Assembly: GCF_027594425.1 (NCBI RefSeq)
Contig: NZ_CP115159.1
Coordinates: 2,999,001 to 3,063,000 of the forward strand
Reading direction: 5' to 3'
Origin: Zunongwangia sp. HGR-M22
Lineage (GTDB): Bacteria > Bacteroidota > Bacteroidia > Flavobacteriales > Flavobacteriaceae
Length of the DNA: 64,000 nt
Positions 37,058 through 46,231 of this stretch are shown in pieces (within the stretch, counting starts at the first letter, position 1; each line of letters starts with the position of its first letter). The position numbers and the translations under genes were made by a program. The notes below the pieces were generated by a model. It was not told the origin of the DNA. It searched no databases and saw nothing but the letters and a program-made list of their open reading frames with translations.

Positions 37058-38065
37058 TTAAGTCAGTAAATCGTTCCACTGATCTTTTACATTTTTCCAG
37101 TCAAATTTTTCAACTTTCTTTCTAGCATTTTTCGCTATAGTATTCGCATCTAATTGCTTATCTAATAATTTAAAAGTTTTATCTGCCAAATCCTTAAGAT
37201 TATTACTTTCAAATAAAATTCCATCTTTACCATCTTCGATCAGATATGGAATACCGCCTATTTTAGAGCTTAGCACAGGTAAACCCAAGGCCATAGCTTC
37301 CACGATACTCACAGGTGTATTATCAATGGTAGAAGTATTCAAGAAAATATCACATTCTGCAGCTAATTTGTGCCACTGTTTTTTATCTAGTTTTCCTGTA
37401 AAAGTGATTGGTAACTTATTTATTTCAGCGTAATTTTTACACTTTAGCATGCTACCATCTTTGTCGGGACCAACCATGTAAAGCGCTGCGCTCCCGTATT
37501 TCTGCACTAACAACTCCAATAGCTGAATCGCCAGCATTGGATTATAAATTTCAGCAAATGCGCGAACCCAAATTATCTTTGGTGCAAATTGAAAACGCTC
37601 TTTAAAATTATATTCATCTAGTTTTATTGAATTTGGAATAAACTTCAAATTCGACAATCCTACAGTCGAAAATTTAGAATAAAAAAATTCGGATGGCGCG
37701 ATATTGTATTTAGCGTTTTGGAAAAACGAAAAGAATCTTTTGCGTAGTCTTTTCTCCAGATTTCCGCCATGTAAAATATTTATATATTGAACGCCTTTCA
37801 TTTTACTAAGCATTCCGCATAAATAGGCGTACCAAAAATTTTGTGTGCTGTACACATCTATAATTATCCAATCTACCTTATTGCTAAACATCAGCACACT
37901 TTTAAGCATGTCTAGCAGACGTAAAATTTTATTCTCTTTGGCCGAAAATGAATATACAATATATCCCTCTTTTTCAAGTAACCCAGGTAAAATATCAGCA
38001 GAGGTTGGGGTACTCCCAGTATGTGCTAATTTATTACCAATATAAAGCACTTTTTTAACCGACAT
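37058..38065 (-). CDS. Glycosyltransferase family 4 protein (tandem paralogue A)
   Basis: 335 residues, GT-B fold. The N-terminal half has KKVLYIGNKLAHTGSTP and ILHGGNLEKRL; the donor half has IIWVRAFAEIYNPMLAIQLLE, MVGPDKDGSM and the EX7E-like region TSTIDNTPVSIVEAMALGLP with E256. It is strongly similar to the next gene upstream (38055-39077), with shared YIGN, ILHGGNL, DNTP and GKDGIL motifs, so the two arose by tandem duplication. The gene starts 11 bases inside the paralogue. Confidence 0.88.
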   Translation of the reverse strand: MSVKKVLYIGNKLAHTGSTPTSADILPGLLEKEGYIVYSFSAKENKILRLLDMLKSVLMFSNKVDWIIIDVYSTQNFWYAYLCGMLSKMKGVQYINILHGGNLEKRLRKRFFSFFQNAKYNIAPSEFFYSKFSTVGLSNLKFIPNSIKLDEYNFKERFQFAPKIIWVRAFAEIYNPMLAIQLLELLVQKYGSAALYMVGPDKDGSMLKCKNYAEINKLPITFTGKLDKKQWHKLAAECDIFLNTSTIDNTPVSIVEAMALGLPVLSSKIGGIPYLIEDGKDGILFESNNLKDLADKTFKLLDKQLDANTIAKNARKKVEKFDWKNVKDQWNDLLT

Positions 38066-39077
38066 TACTGATAATCTTTAACCAGTCCTTTTTTATCATT
38101 TTCCAATCAAAAAATTCAGCCTTACTCCGTGCATTTAAAGCTAGAGATTCTCCTGTTGTTGGATTTTCTATAATTCTGGAAATTTCTGAAGCCATTTTTT
38201 CCGCATCTCCTGAAGGAACCAATATACCATCTTTGGCATGTACAATTAGATTAGGCATACCACCTACATTTGTTGAGATGATAGGCAAACCTAAGCTCAT
38301 AGCTTCAATAACACTAAGTGGTGTATTATCAATTGTAGTAGTATTAATGAAAAAATCATAATCCTCAGATAATGCTGCCCATTCTATTTTTTTAAGCTTA
38401 TCGGTAAACTTGACTTTTAAATTCTTCTTTTTTACTAAGCGTTTACAATCTTGCATGCTGCCATCTTTCTCAGGTCCAACCATACATAATTCTGCATCAC
38501 TATACTTGGTCGATAACAACTCTAAAACTTCTAAAGCCATTCTAGGATTATATCTATACTGAAAGCGCCGCACCCATAATAACTTAGGCCTGAAATGTGT
38601 TCTTGATTTATAAGGATAATTTTTTAAATCTATAGAATTAGGAATAAGGCAGATTCGATCAAAATTTCTTTTTTCAAATTCGTTTTTTAAAAAATTTGAT
38701 GGGGCAATATTTTGAAATGCATTACCAAACAAATTCCGACTGAATTTAGGATTTTTATCCAAACGTTCAGGTAAATTACCACCATGCAAAATGGGTATAT
38801 AAGGCAATTTATATATCTGGCACAACCTTCCCACCAAATAAGCGTAATAAAAATTAGTGGCGCCATAAGTATCAATTAAAACAACATCTGTTGATTTATG
38901 GAATTTGCTTATCAAACCTAGCATTTCAATAAGTCGAACGGCTTTGTTAGTTACCGAAGAAGCCGTTTTAACCTCATAGCCTTCTTGCCTAAGCATTTCA
39001 CTTAAGAATGAAATATAGGTCGCTGTAAAACTATTAACGCGCAAGTCGTTTCCTATGTACAGGATCTTTTTTGTCAT
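38055..39077 (-). CDS. Glycosyltransferase family 4 protein (tandem paralogue B)
   Basis: 340 residues, paralogue of 37058-38065. It shows KKILYIGNDLRVNSFTATY, ILHGGNLPERLD, LLWVRRFQYRYNPRMALEVLE, MVGPEKDGSMQDCKR and TTTIDNTPLSVIEAMSLGLP with the EX7E glutamate E258. It overlaps the polymerase-like gene by 44 bases at its start and paralogue A by 11 bases at its end. Divergence of the N-terminal acceptor half suggests the two make different linkages; sugars are not predictable. Confidence 0.88.
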   Translation of the reverse strand: MTKKILYIGNDLRVNSFTATYISFLSEMLRQEGYEVKTASSVTNKAVRLIEMLGLISKFHKSTDVVLIDTYGATNFYYAYLVGRLCQIYKLPYIPILHGGNLPERLDKNPKFSRNLFGNAFQNIAPSNFLKNEFEKRNFDRICLIPNSIDLKNYPYKSRTHFRPKLLWVRRFQYRYNPRMALEVLELLSTKYSDAELCMVGPEKDGSMQDCKRLVKKKNLKVKFTDKLKKIEWAALSEDYDFFINTTTIDNTPLSVIEAMSLGLPIISTNVGGMPNLIVHAKDGILVPSGDAEKMASEISRIIENPTTGESLALNARSKAEFFDWKMIKKDWLKIISNVG

Positions 39078-40398
39078 CTACTATATAAAGTAATGCCAAG
39101 CCATAAACGAAGGCAGGTAAAGCAATTCGCATAGCTGAATGGTTAATTGTTAAAAACCAAAAGGCTAAAAACGCTAAAAAATAATAATTGTTTTCGAATT
39201 TAAACCAAAATACAACAGGAACAAAGATTAAAATCAACAAACTAATAAGACCAAGAATACCCTGTTCTGATAGCATTCGGCTAATTTCATTATGTGTTGC
39301 TATTATGATACCCAATTGTTCCTCTCTATATTCTTTTCCTTTTCCAATTCCGATTCCAAGTATAGGATTGTTGGTAAATGCATGCAATTCGGTTTCTATC
39401 AATTCTGATCTTCCGGTAGTAATATCTTCTTTTAATTTCCCTGAGGCATCTTTATTAGTATATCGATTCCCTATTAACCCGGAAGTCTTAACTAACGTAA
39501 ATGACCATACTGCAAGTCCTGCAACTGCTATAAATAATATTTTCCTGAAAATACTTGATCTAGTTTTTGCATTTTGTTTATAATAAAAGAAGAGCACAAA
39601 TGTGCAGATACAAATTACGCCAGTAATAACACCACCCCTAGAAAACGTAACTATTGCACGATAGGCCATTAAACCAAGCAAAACAAAATCCACAAGATTT
39701 ATTAATTTGTCCTTAACCAGAAAAAGTCGGGTTGAAATAAGAAAAAATCCCATTCCGAAAATAGTCGAAATTTGATTAGGCCCATATCCCCCCGTTGCTA
39801 AATAATTCGCGGAGACATTTATGAGTGATTCTTTTAAAGAAGGTGTATACAGATATAAATAAAGCATATTTGAAATTAGCGGTAAGAGCAACATTAAAAT
39901 AACCTTTTCAAAATCTGCTTTTTTAATCTTTTTGTAATAGCAATAGATTGCCACGACACCTAAACAAACCGGACCACTTAAATTAAACGCAACCAATTTT
40001 CTAAACTCAGCACCATAGCTTATATTAATTGCTGAAACCAAAATACCAGGTACCATCATAAGAATAAAAAACCAATAAGGTACAGTTTTAGAAGATGTTC
40101 CTTTAAAAAACATCCCTATAAGGATGTAAACCACAACCATATATTTTCCGGTTTCATAAAATATCATACCGGCAGTCATTCTAAAATACACTTCGCTTCC
40201 TGCAACATAAGCTGCTGCCATTAAAGCTTCATTATTTTTATTCTTTTTCTGAAGAATATAAATTAGCCAAAATAATAACATCCCATGGCAAACAAGTACA
40301 GAGATAGGTCTATATAAATATATAGCAAATGCTATAGCCACATGAAGCAGCAAAAGTCGAAAGTATTCTTTTCTATTTTGATCTATCGTCAACTGCAT
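39034..40398 (-). CDS. O-antigen ligase/polymerase family membrane protein (Wzy- or WaaL-like)
   Basis: 454 residues with about ten to twelve membrane helices and the Wzy_C/O-antigen ligase core: AYRAIVTFSRGGVITGVI, then a periplasmic loop with GRSELIETELHAFTNNPILGIGIGKGKEY and the conserved histidine in IIATHNEISRML. Members either polymerise repeat units or ligate glycan to lipid A core; sequence does not separate the two. In a locus with an ABC exporter, a ligase is the simpler reading. It overlaps both neighbours, by 44 and 10 bases. Confidence 0.82.
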   Translation of the reverse strand: MQLTIDQNRKEYFRLLLLHVAIAFAIYLYRPISVLVCHGMLLFWLIYILQKKNKNNEALMAAAYVAGSEVYFRMTAGMIFYETGKYMVVVYILIGMFFKGTSSKTVPYWFFILMMVPGILVSAINISYGAEFRKLVAFNLSGPVCLGVVAIYCYYKKIKKADFEKVILMLLLPLISNMLYLYLYTPSLKESLINVSANYLATGGYGPNQISTIFGMGFFLISTRLFLVKDKLINLVDFVLLGLMAYRAIVTFSRGGVITGVICICTFVLFFYYKQNAKTRSSIFRKILFIAVAGLAVWSFTLVKTSGLIGNRYTNKDASGKLKEDITTGRSELIETELHAFTNNPILGIGIGKGKEYREEQLGIIIATHNEISRMLSEQGILGLISLLILIFVPVVFWFKFENNYYFLAFLAFWFLTINHSAMRIALPAFVYGLALLYIVDDKKDPVHRKRLAR

Positions 40399-41447
40399 CT
40401 TTTATAGAACTCAATTGATTGTTTTATAATTTCTTCAGCACCAAATTTTCTTTTCACTAATTCATGAAATTTTAATGCATCGCTATTTAGCTTTGTACTA
40501 TCTTCGGCATATGAATTAATGGCCTCCAGCAACTCATCTTCATTCCCAGAATTAATTATTATTCCGGCATCTTCAACAACCGCTCTACACTCCCCTACAT
40601 CTGTACAAATAACAGCTAATTCAGCTTCAGCATACTCCAATAATACTAGTGGTAAGCCTTCTGATTTTGAAACTAAAATTCCTATGGAAGCTTGATTCAG
40701 TATTTCCCTATTAATTGACTTTGGACCATAATAAAAAACATTAGCCGTCTTCTCTACCCGCTCTAAAATCCTATTACCGTATTCATCATTAAAGTGCTTA
40801 CCAAAAAGGTGTAGACTTAGATCCTTATCGCTCAGTTTAGCAAAAACATTAAGTAAAAATAGATGATTTTTTTGAGGTCTAAAGTTTGCTACACAAATCA
40901 ATTTTACTTTTTGGTTTCCTTCCAACTTCACGTTTTCAACTGCATTTTCAGCAAGTTGAACAAAATTATTTATTTGGATACAATTGGTACAATTTAATTT
41001 TTTGCTATTCCAATCTGCCAATTTTTTATTTACTGCAATAATTCCGTCAAATTGAGAGCTGCATAATTTTAAAACTGAATAGCGCCTTTCGTTAAGAAAT
41101 TCACTGTTACCGTAATGATCATGCCAAATAAGAACTAGACGGGGAATTGCAATCTTCAACAAACTCGCAAGAAAATAAGAGCTGCCATGCGCATGAATGT
41201 GAGTTATTTTCTTTGCTCTAACAAATTTCATAAGAGCATAAATAGCTTTAATATCAATTACTCTTTTCCTTTCTAAAAATAGATAATTTGAAGAAATCTT
41301 CAATTCTTTCTTTAAAATCCCCTCCTTTCTGGTCACCACTAAAAAAGAGGTTATGTTTTCTACATTACTTAGGGCGTTATAAAAATTAACCGCCATTCTT
41401 TCAGCACCTCCCGCATCTAGAGAATCGATAAGTTGTAAAACTCTCAT
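40389..41447 (-). CDS. Glycosyltransferase family 4 protein
   Basis: 352 residues, GT-B. The start MRVLQLIDSLDAGGAERMAVNF is the classic GT4 acceptor motif with GGAE. The donor half has LICVANFRPQKNHLFLLNVF, YYGPKSINREILNQASIGILVSKSEGLPLVLLEYAEAE (EX7E region at SEGLPLVLLE) and CTDVGECRAVV. It overlaps the upstream glycosyltransferase stop by 4 bases (ATGA) and the downstream polymerase-like gene by 10. Confidence 0.9.
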   Translation of the reverse strand: MRVLQLIDSLDAGGAERMAVNFYNALSNVENITSFLVVTRKEGILKKELKISSNYLFLERKRVIDIKAIYALMKFVRAKKITHIHAHGSSYFLASLLKIAIPRLVLIWHDHYGNSEFLNERRYSVLKLCSSQFDGIIAVNKKLADWNSKKLNCTNCIQINNFVQLAENAVENVKLEGNQKVKLICVANFRPQKNHLFLLNVFAKLSDKDLSLHLFGKHFNDEYGNRILERVEKTANVFYYGPKSINREILNQASIGILVSKSEGLPLVLLEYAEAELAVICTDVGECRAVVEDAGIIINSGNEDELLEAINSYAEDSTKLNSDALKFHELVKRKFGAEEIIKQSIEFYKRCS

Positions 41448-42553
41448 ACCAATTTAGCAATTTCTTGTTCGAAAAATTCTACTGTATAGGCTTCAGACCA
41501 ATCTTGAGCATTTCGAGACATCTTTACTAATTGTGATTTATCTCCTAATAGAGTTTCTAGAGTTTCAATATCCCTTTGTAAATTTCCTTCAATCAATATA
41601 CCTCGCTCACCAAAACCTAGCATCCAAGGAACACAAGAAATTTTGGTAGCTATAGGAATACATCCAAAGAACATAGCTTCCGCAACGGCTTTGGGCCACC
41701 CTTCACTTTTTGAAGGTAATATTGAAAAATGAGCTTTTTGGTAAGCTTTTTTTAATTCAGATAATGGCCTTCCACCTTTTAAAATTACATAGTTTTGAAT
41801 GTTTTGTTCAGAGATATAGTCTTGTAAGCTTTCTTTTAATTCGCCTTCCCCATATATCGACAAATCCACATCAAATCCTCTATTCCTTAAACTTTCAACT
41901 AATTTAATAGCAAACAGAGGCCTTTTCCCTACTACTAAACTTCCTACAAACACAAAATGAAAAGGCTGATTATATTTTTTTATATTTTGAATTTTATCAT
42001 TTTCTCCAAAAGAAGCGGTAAAAAAAGGACGAATATTTTTAGATTGATTTAGCCATTCCCCGTATACCAAAACCTGAATGTTTTTACTGATTTTCGGATT
42101 AGAAACAATCCATTTTTGCAATTTATACGTCCAAGGTTGCTTTGAATTTGGATCCCAGTTCCCGGCATACTTTACTGTTTTAGCTTTCGAAGGGAAAAAA
42201 ACTTGTATTATACTTCCTAGTAATCCCATATTACCCGGACACCGTAAATGAATATGATCAGCCCATTTCATCGATTTACAAATAGTATAGATTATAATGG
42301 GTAATTTCAGTAGCGTTATGAAAGCACTCCGTAATGAAAGCAACGAAAATTGCGGAACTTCTACAAAATCTAGTTGTTTATGATGGTATGCTGTTGTTAT
42401 TTTCGATGCGTGATTAATATTTGCAGGAGCTACTATTTTTACTGCATCAACATAGTTGAACCATCTATTCATTTCTAAAACATACGGAGCATAAGCCTGA
42501 AAATTAGATCCGACTTTTTTATGAACAACATGTGTGATTACAACAAATTTCAT
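41444..42553 (-). CDS. Glycosyltransferase family 4 protein
   Basis: 369 residues from the ATG at 42553; an upstream TTG at 42559 is less likely because MKFVVITHVVHK is a normal start. GT-B with donor-side motifs FVFVGSLVVGKRPLFAIKLVESL, DLSIYGEGELKESLQDYI and the EX7E-like SILPSKSEGWPKAVAEAMFFGCIPI. The N-terminal half has KYAGNWDPNSKQPWTYKLQ. It overlaps the next gene by 4 bases (ATGA), so translational coupling is likely. Confidence 0.88.
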   Translation of the reverse strand: MKFVVITHVVHKKVGSNFQAYAPYVLEMNRWFNYVDAVKIVAPANINHASKITTAYHHKQLDFVEVPQFSLLSLRSAFITLLKLPIIIYTICKSMKWADHIHLRCPGNMGLLGSIIQVFFPSKAKTVKYAGNWDPNSKQPWTYKLQKWIVSNPKISKNIQVLVYGEWLNQSKNIRPFFTASFGENDKIQNIKKYNQPFHFVFVGSLVVGKRPLFAIKLVESLRNRGFDVDLSIYGEGELKESLQDYISEQNIQNYVILKGGRPLSELKKAYQKAHFSILPSKSEGWPKAVAEAMFFGCIPIATKISCVPWMLGFGERGILIEGNLQRDIETLETLLGDKSQLVKMSRNAQDWSEAYTVEFFEQEIAKLV

Positions 42554-42561
42554 AAGCAAAA

Positions 42562-43548
42562 TTATTGTTTAAATGGTATTACCAATAATGCGCGCATTCT
42601 ACCTAAAAATTCAGTAAATGCTTCCTGCCTTTTAGAGGTAGAAAATACATTTGCTAATCGCACAAAAGTTAATAAATACGCAATTTTATACCATTTTAGC
42701 GTTGCTTTTAGCGATGGCTTTTCATATTTAGTTCGCCAAACATGCCAGCCATTTTCAATAACCATTTTGCCATATCTAAATTGATTCGGCCGTCCGTCGG
42801 GATCGTGATAATGATACAGACATGCTGAGGTATTTACATATAATTGCCCTAGTTTAGAAACTCGCAGGCAATACTCCATATCTTCATACAAGCCATAACC
42901 TTGAAAATATTCTGAAAATTGTAGCTCTTTCAAAATCTTTGTCCTAAAAGATGAAACGCCACCCATAAAAAATTCAACAGGATATGTTTTTCCGCTAGGA
43001 GGTAAAAAACTTATTGAAAAACCATTAGAAAACGCCGGCATAATACCAGGTGCGCAATCGCTTAATAAATTTAGTTTTTTTCGTAACAAGTTTCGACTAC
43101 CTAACTTTCGTTTCCAACCGTCAAATTCATATTCATCATATAGAACAGGGCCATTTTCAGCTTTCTGCCAATTAATAGAATCATCTAATATATAGCCTCC
43201 TACTCCTAAAGCATTTGGATAGCTTTTGTAAGTAAGCAATATATTTTTAAAATAATCAGGCGCTAAAACTACGTCATCATCAAGAAAAAAAGCAATATCT
43301 AGTTCAGAAGAAAGTTTTGCTATTCCAAAATTTCGTTGTCGGGTTAACCCACGATGCTTTTCTTGAACATAATAATAATCTAAGTTTGGAATAGAATACG
43401 CTTGTAATGCTTCCTTAGTGTTGTGAGTCAGCGATCCATCTATTACAAGAATTTGATCGGAATATACCGCTTGGGCTTTTACTGAATCTAACACACGAAG
43501 TAAAGCCGTTGCTCTTTCAAAAGTACATATTATTAAACCAAACTTCAT
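42562..43548 (-). CDS. Glycosyltransferase family 2 protein
   Basis: 328 residues, GT-A fold. LIICTFERATALLRVLDSVKAQ begins the nucleotide-binding half, VIDGS marks the first acidic motif, and the metal-binding DDD lies at 90-92 (FFLDDDVVLAPDYF). GYGLYEDMEYCLRVSKLG supplies the catalytic-base region. The C-terminal tail is an amphipathic region without clear helices. The ATG overlaps the stop of the 511-residue glycosyltransferase (ATGA). Confidence 0.88.
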   Translation of the reverse strand: MKFGLIICTFERATALLRVLDSVKAQAVYSDQILVIDGSLTHNTKEALQAYSIPNLDYYYVQEKHRGLTRQRNFGIAKLSSELDIAFFLDDDVVLAPDYFKNILLTYKSYPNALGVGGYILDDSINWQKAENGPVLYDEYEFDGWKRKLGSRNLLRKKLNLLSDCAPGIMPAFSNGFSISFLPPSGKTYPVEFFMGGVSSFRTKILKELQFSEYFQGYGLYEDMEYCLRVSKLGQLYVNTSACLYHYHDPDGRPNQFRYGKMVIENGWHVWRTKYEKPSLKATLKWYKIAYLLTFVRLANVFSTSKRQEAFTEFLGRMRALLVIPFKQ

Positions 43549-45080
43549 GATCTTCTATTTTGCTGCAATTTAGCGGCCCAACGCTCGCTTACTGCCCAGC
43601 GTTTTTGCATAATCCTTTCATACTTAAATGGATTTTTTATGTGTTGCGATTTATAAAATTTCAACCATAAAATAAGCTGATATCCTCTTTGCTGTTCTAC
43701 CGTATAGTTCTTTTGAATATACGTCATTACTGTAGGTGAAGGTTTTGGAATTGGTGCTGTTTGCTCCCATGGTTTTATAATTTTAGTTCTAAATCCGCCC
43801 ATTGGTGCTTTTAAATGTACAATTTCAATTTCTGGATGATAAATAATATCTACTCCTTGATTACGTAATTGCATTCCAAAATCCATATCTTCGGCATATC
43901 CATATTCTAAAGCCAGATCAAATTTTACATTTCTAAGACAAGCTTTTTTTACAATAGCATTGCCCGCTCCAAACGTTCCCCATTGCTTGGCATTTTTATA
44001 TAATAAAACTTCTTGTTTTGTTCGGTAAGCGGTTACCAACACTTCTAATCCGTATTCTTCAATTTTAGAAAAAGCTTTTTCTAATAAATTATTTTCAAAT
44101 TTATTATCATCATCACAAAAAAACACCCACGATGCAGTAACTTCTTGTAAAGCTAAATTTCTTGCATTGCAGGCTCCGGTTTGATGCGTAAAAATATGCT
44201 GAATTAGAAATGGCCAATCTTCAGCAGCAAAATCAAAATCGCTTTTACTCCCTATATCCGGATTTTGCTCCACTACAGTAACTTTCTGCGGAAGTAAGCT
44301 CTGTTTCTTTAAATCTTTTAACACATTCAGCAAATGTTCTGGCCTACCAATTGTGGGAATTATTACATCTATTGAATTATCGATAGCAGATTTAGAAGAT
44401 TTAACTTCAATATCAGCAAAATTAATTTCGGTATTAAAAAAATTCCTTTTTAAAGCAGTTGAAATAAGTGATAGTAAAGGATATCTTTTTTTATATCGCG
44501 CAAAACAAAATAATAAAATAATTCCTCTTGCCTTTTTATAAAATTGAAAAGCAAAAGAAAACAAATCCTTAGTTGTAGCTTTATATTCTACTTCTGTCGC
44601 TTTTTTTATAGCTAATTGCGGTGCATGATAACAAAATAAGCCATTGTGCTGGCCTAATTTGGCAATAGCATTTAATAAATATTGAAAATCAGAAAATCCA
44701 CTAAAGTTTTTTTGAAATTTCAATATTACAGTAGCATGTATGGCTCCCATATCGCTACTCATTAACCAAGTTGGGTAATTTACGGATCTATTAACAACTG
44801 CAAACGGAAATTGATCGACATAACCAATGTCTTTATTAAAAAAACTGGTTTTAACCGCACAAGAAGCCATGATTAATTTGTGATGAAAAATTTCTAAAAA
44901 AAACAGTTCATTAAAATTATGAACTTGCTCTTCTTCCAGCCAACAAATCCATTGATCGGGATAATCGTTGGCTACTGCCCAAAAAGCTGTTACTACCTCA
45001 TCAGCATAGCCTTCTAATTGCTTAGCACCTTTATAAATGCCTACTATTTTTTCGCTATGTCGATGAACGAACTTAATCAT
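43545..45080 (-). CDS. Glycosyltransferase family 2 protein with an extra N-terminal domain
   Basis: 511 residues. The GT2 domain begins near residue 237 with DVIIPTIGRPEHLLNVLKDLKKQ and has VVEQNPD, FFCDDDNKFENN (DDD metal site) and EYGYAEDMDFGMQLRNQG. The first ~235 residues are unusual for GT2: WICWLEEEQVHNFNELFFLE and LIMASCAVKTSFFNKDIGYVDQFPF match no domain I recognise and may be a partner or acceptor module. Similar glycosyltransferases occur with nearby GT4 genes in Flavobacteriaceae. It overlaps both neighbours by 4 bases. Confidence 0.85.
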   Translation of the reverse strand: MIKFVHRHSEKIVGIYKGAKQLEGYADEVVTAFWAVANDYPDQWICWLEEEQVHNFNELFFLEIFHHKLIMASCAVKTSFFNKDIGYVDQFPFAVVNRSVNYPTWLMSSDMGAIHATVILKFQKNFSGFSDFQYLLNAIAKLGQHNGLFCYHAPQLAIKKATEVEYKATTKDLFSFAFQFYKKARGIILLFCFARYKKRYPLLSLISTALKRNFFNTEINFADIEVKSSKSAIDNSIDVIIPTIGRPEHLLNVLKDLKKQSLLPQKVTVVEQNPDIGSKSDFDFAAEDWPFLIQHIFTHQTGACNARNLALQEVTASWVFFCDDDNKFENNLLEKAFSKIEEYGLEVLVTAYRTKQEVLLYKNAKQWGTFGAGNAIVKKACLRNVKFDLALEYGYAEDMDFGMQLRNQGVDIIYHPEIEIVHLKAPMGGFRTKIIKPWEQTAPIPKPSPTVMTYIQKNYTVEQQRGYQLILWLKFYKSQHIKNPFKYERIMQKRWAVSERWAAKLQQNRRS

Positions 45081-46231
45081 TTTTGTGTAGCTAAAATTTC
45101 CTTATAAAATTCAATATTTTCAATTGCTTTTTGCTGAATATCAAAATTTGTTTCAACTTTTAATCGCGCATTTTTTTGAAGCTTTTCTCTTAAATGATCC
45201 CCGTCAAAAATCTGTTTTATCGCTTCTGCAAAAGCTTCATGATTTGATGGATGTGCCATAAGCCCATCTTCTCCATGAGTTATTATTTCTTTAGCCCAAC
45301 CAATATTAGTATTTACCACTGCTTTTTGTAAAGCCATAGATTCTATAGTTACCATCCCTAAAGTTTCTGCATAGGATGGAAAAACACAAACATGCGCTTT
45401 TTTAATATGCTTTTTTACGTCAGCATAGGGCATTTTACCTAAATACTGAATTCCGAAAAGTTGTTTTTCTTTTAGCTTTTGCTGAAGTAACGCCCAGGTT
45501 GATGTACTTCCGGTTTTGATATCTGCACTATCGCCACCTATCAATAGTAATATTGCTTTTGGATATTTTTGCTGAACCTTTTCAAAAATATCAGGCAATT
45601 CTAAAACGCCCTTTTTACGAATTAGCGTGCCTAAATATAAAATTGTAAATGCCTCAAATTGCGCTGGATTTTCATTATTGAATTGTTCCAAATTCAATCC
45701 ATAATGAATGGTTTTTACAGTTTTATTTTTAATAGGAAACAATTCTTTTGAAACATTACCGGCAAAAGTAGTAGGTGCAATAAAAGCATTTGCATTAGTT
45801 ACCGCTTGCTGTTCAAAAAATCGGTTCTTGAATTTTTGAGATCGGTTTTCTAAATGGCAAAAATAAGTATCACTGCCATGAAATCGCATTATTACCGGAA
45901 CTGAAAATTTCATAAAAGCTGTAATCCCCGTCCAATCCGGAACTTCTAATACATCTATATCGGTGTGCTGAATCCAATAATTCAGCTTTTTATTTATGTA
46001 TTTTCGATAGCAATAAAATCCGCCAATTTTATAAGTTTTCTGTTTAATGCAGTAAAAATGAATCCCGTTTTCTTCAAAATCTGTATCCTCTTTTTGACCA
46101 TATACAAAAACACTAATAGTTACCCCTTGTGCATGTAACGATAAAATCAAATTTTGCAAACTACTTCCTAAACCACCAGAGTGACTTATTTTTGGGTGTG
46201 GATATTCGGGAGTTAGAAAACCGATATGCAT
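45077..46231 (-). CDS. Glycosyltransferase family 4 protein
   Basis: 384 residues from the ATG at 46231 (MHIGFLTPEYPHPKISHSGGLGSSLQNL, a typical GT4 start with the GG loop); an upstream TTG at 46261 would add ten residues. Donor half: TILYLGTLIRKKGVLELPDIFEKVQ, LLLIGGDS, and the EX7E region CVFPSYAETLGMVTIESMALQKAVVNT. The start codon shares one base with the upstream stop (TAATG). Confidence 0.9.
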   Translation of the reverse strand: MHIGFLTPEYPHPKISHSGGLGSSLQNLILSLHAQGVTISVFVYGQKEDTDFEENGIHFYCIKQKTYKIGGFYCYRKYINKKLNYWIQHTDIDVLEVPDWTGITAFMKFSVPVIMRFHGSDTYFCHLENRSQKFKNRFFEQQAVTNANAFIAPTTFAGNVSKELFPIKNKTVKTIHYGLNLEQFNNENPAQFEAFTILYLGTLIRKKGVLELPDIFEKVQQKYPKAILLLIGGDSADIKTGSTSTWALLQQKLKEKQLFGIQYLGKMPYADVKKHIKKAHVCVFPSYAETLGMVTIESMALQKAVVNTNIGWAKEIITHGEDGLMAHPSNHEAFAEAIKQIFDGDHLREKLQKNARLKVETNFDIQQKAIENIEFYKEILATQK

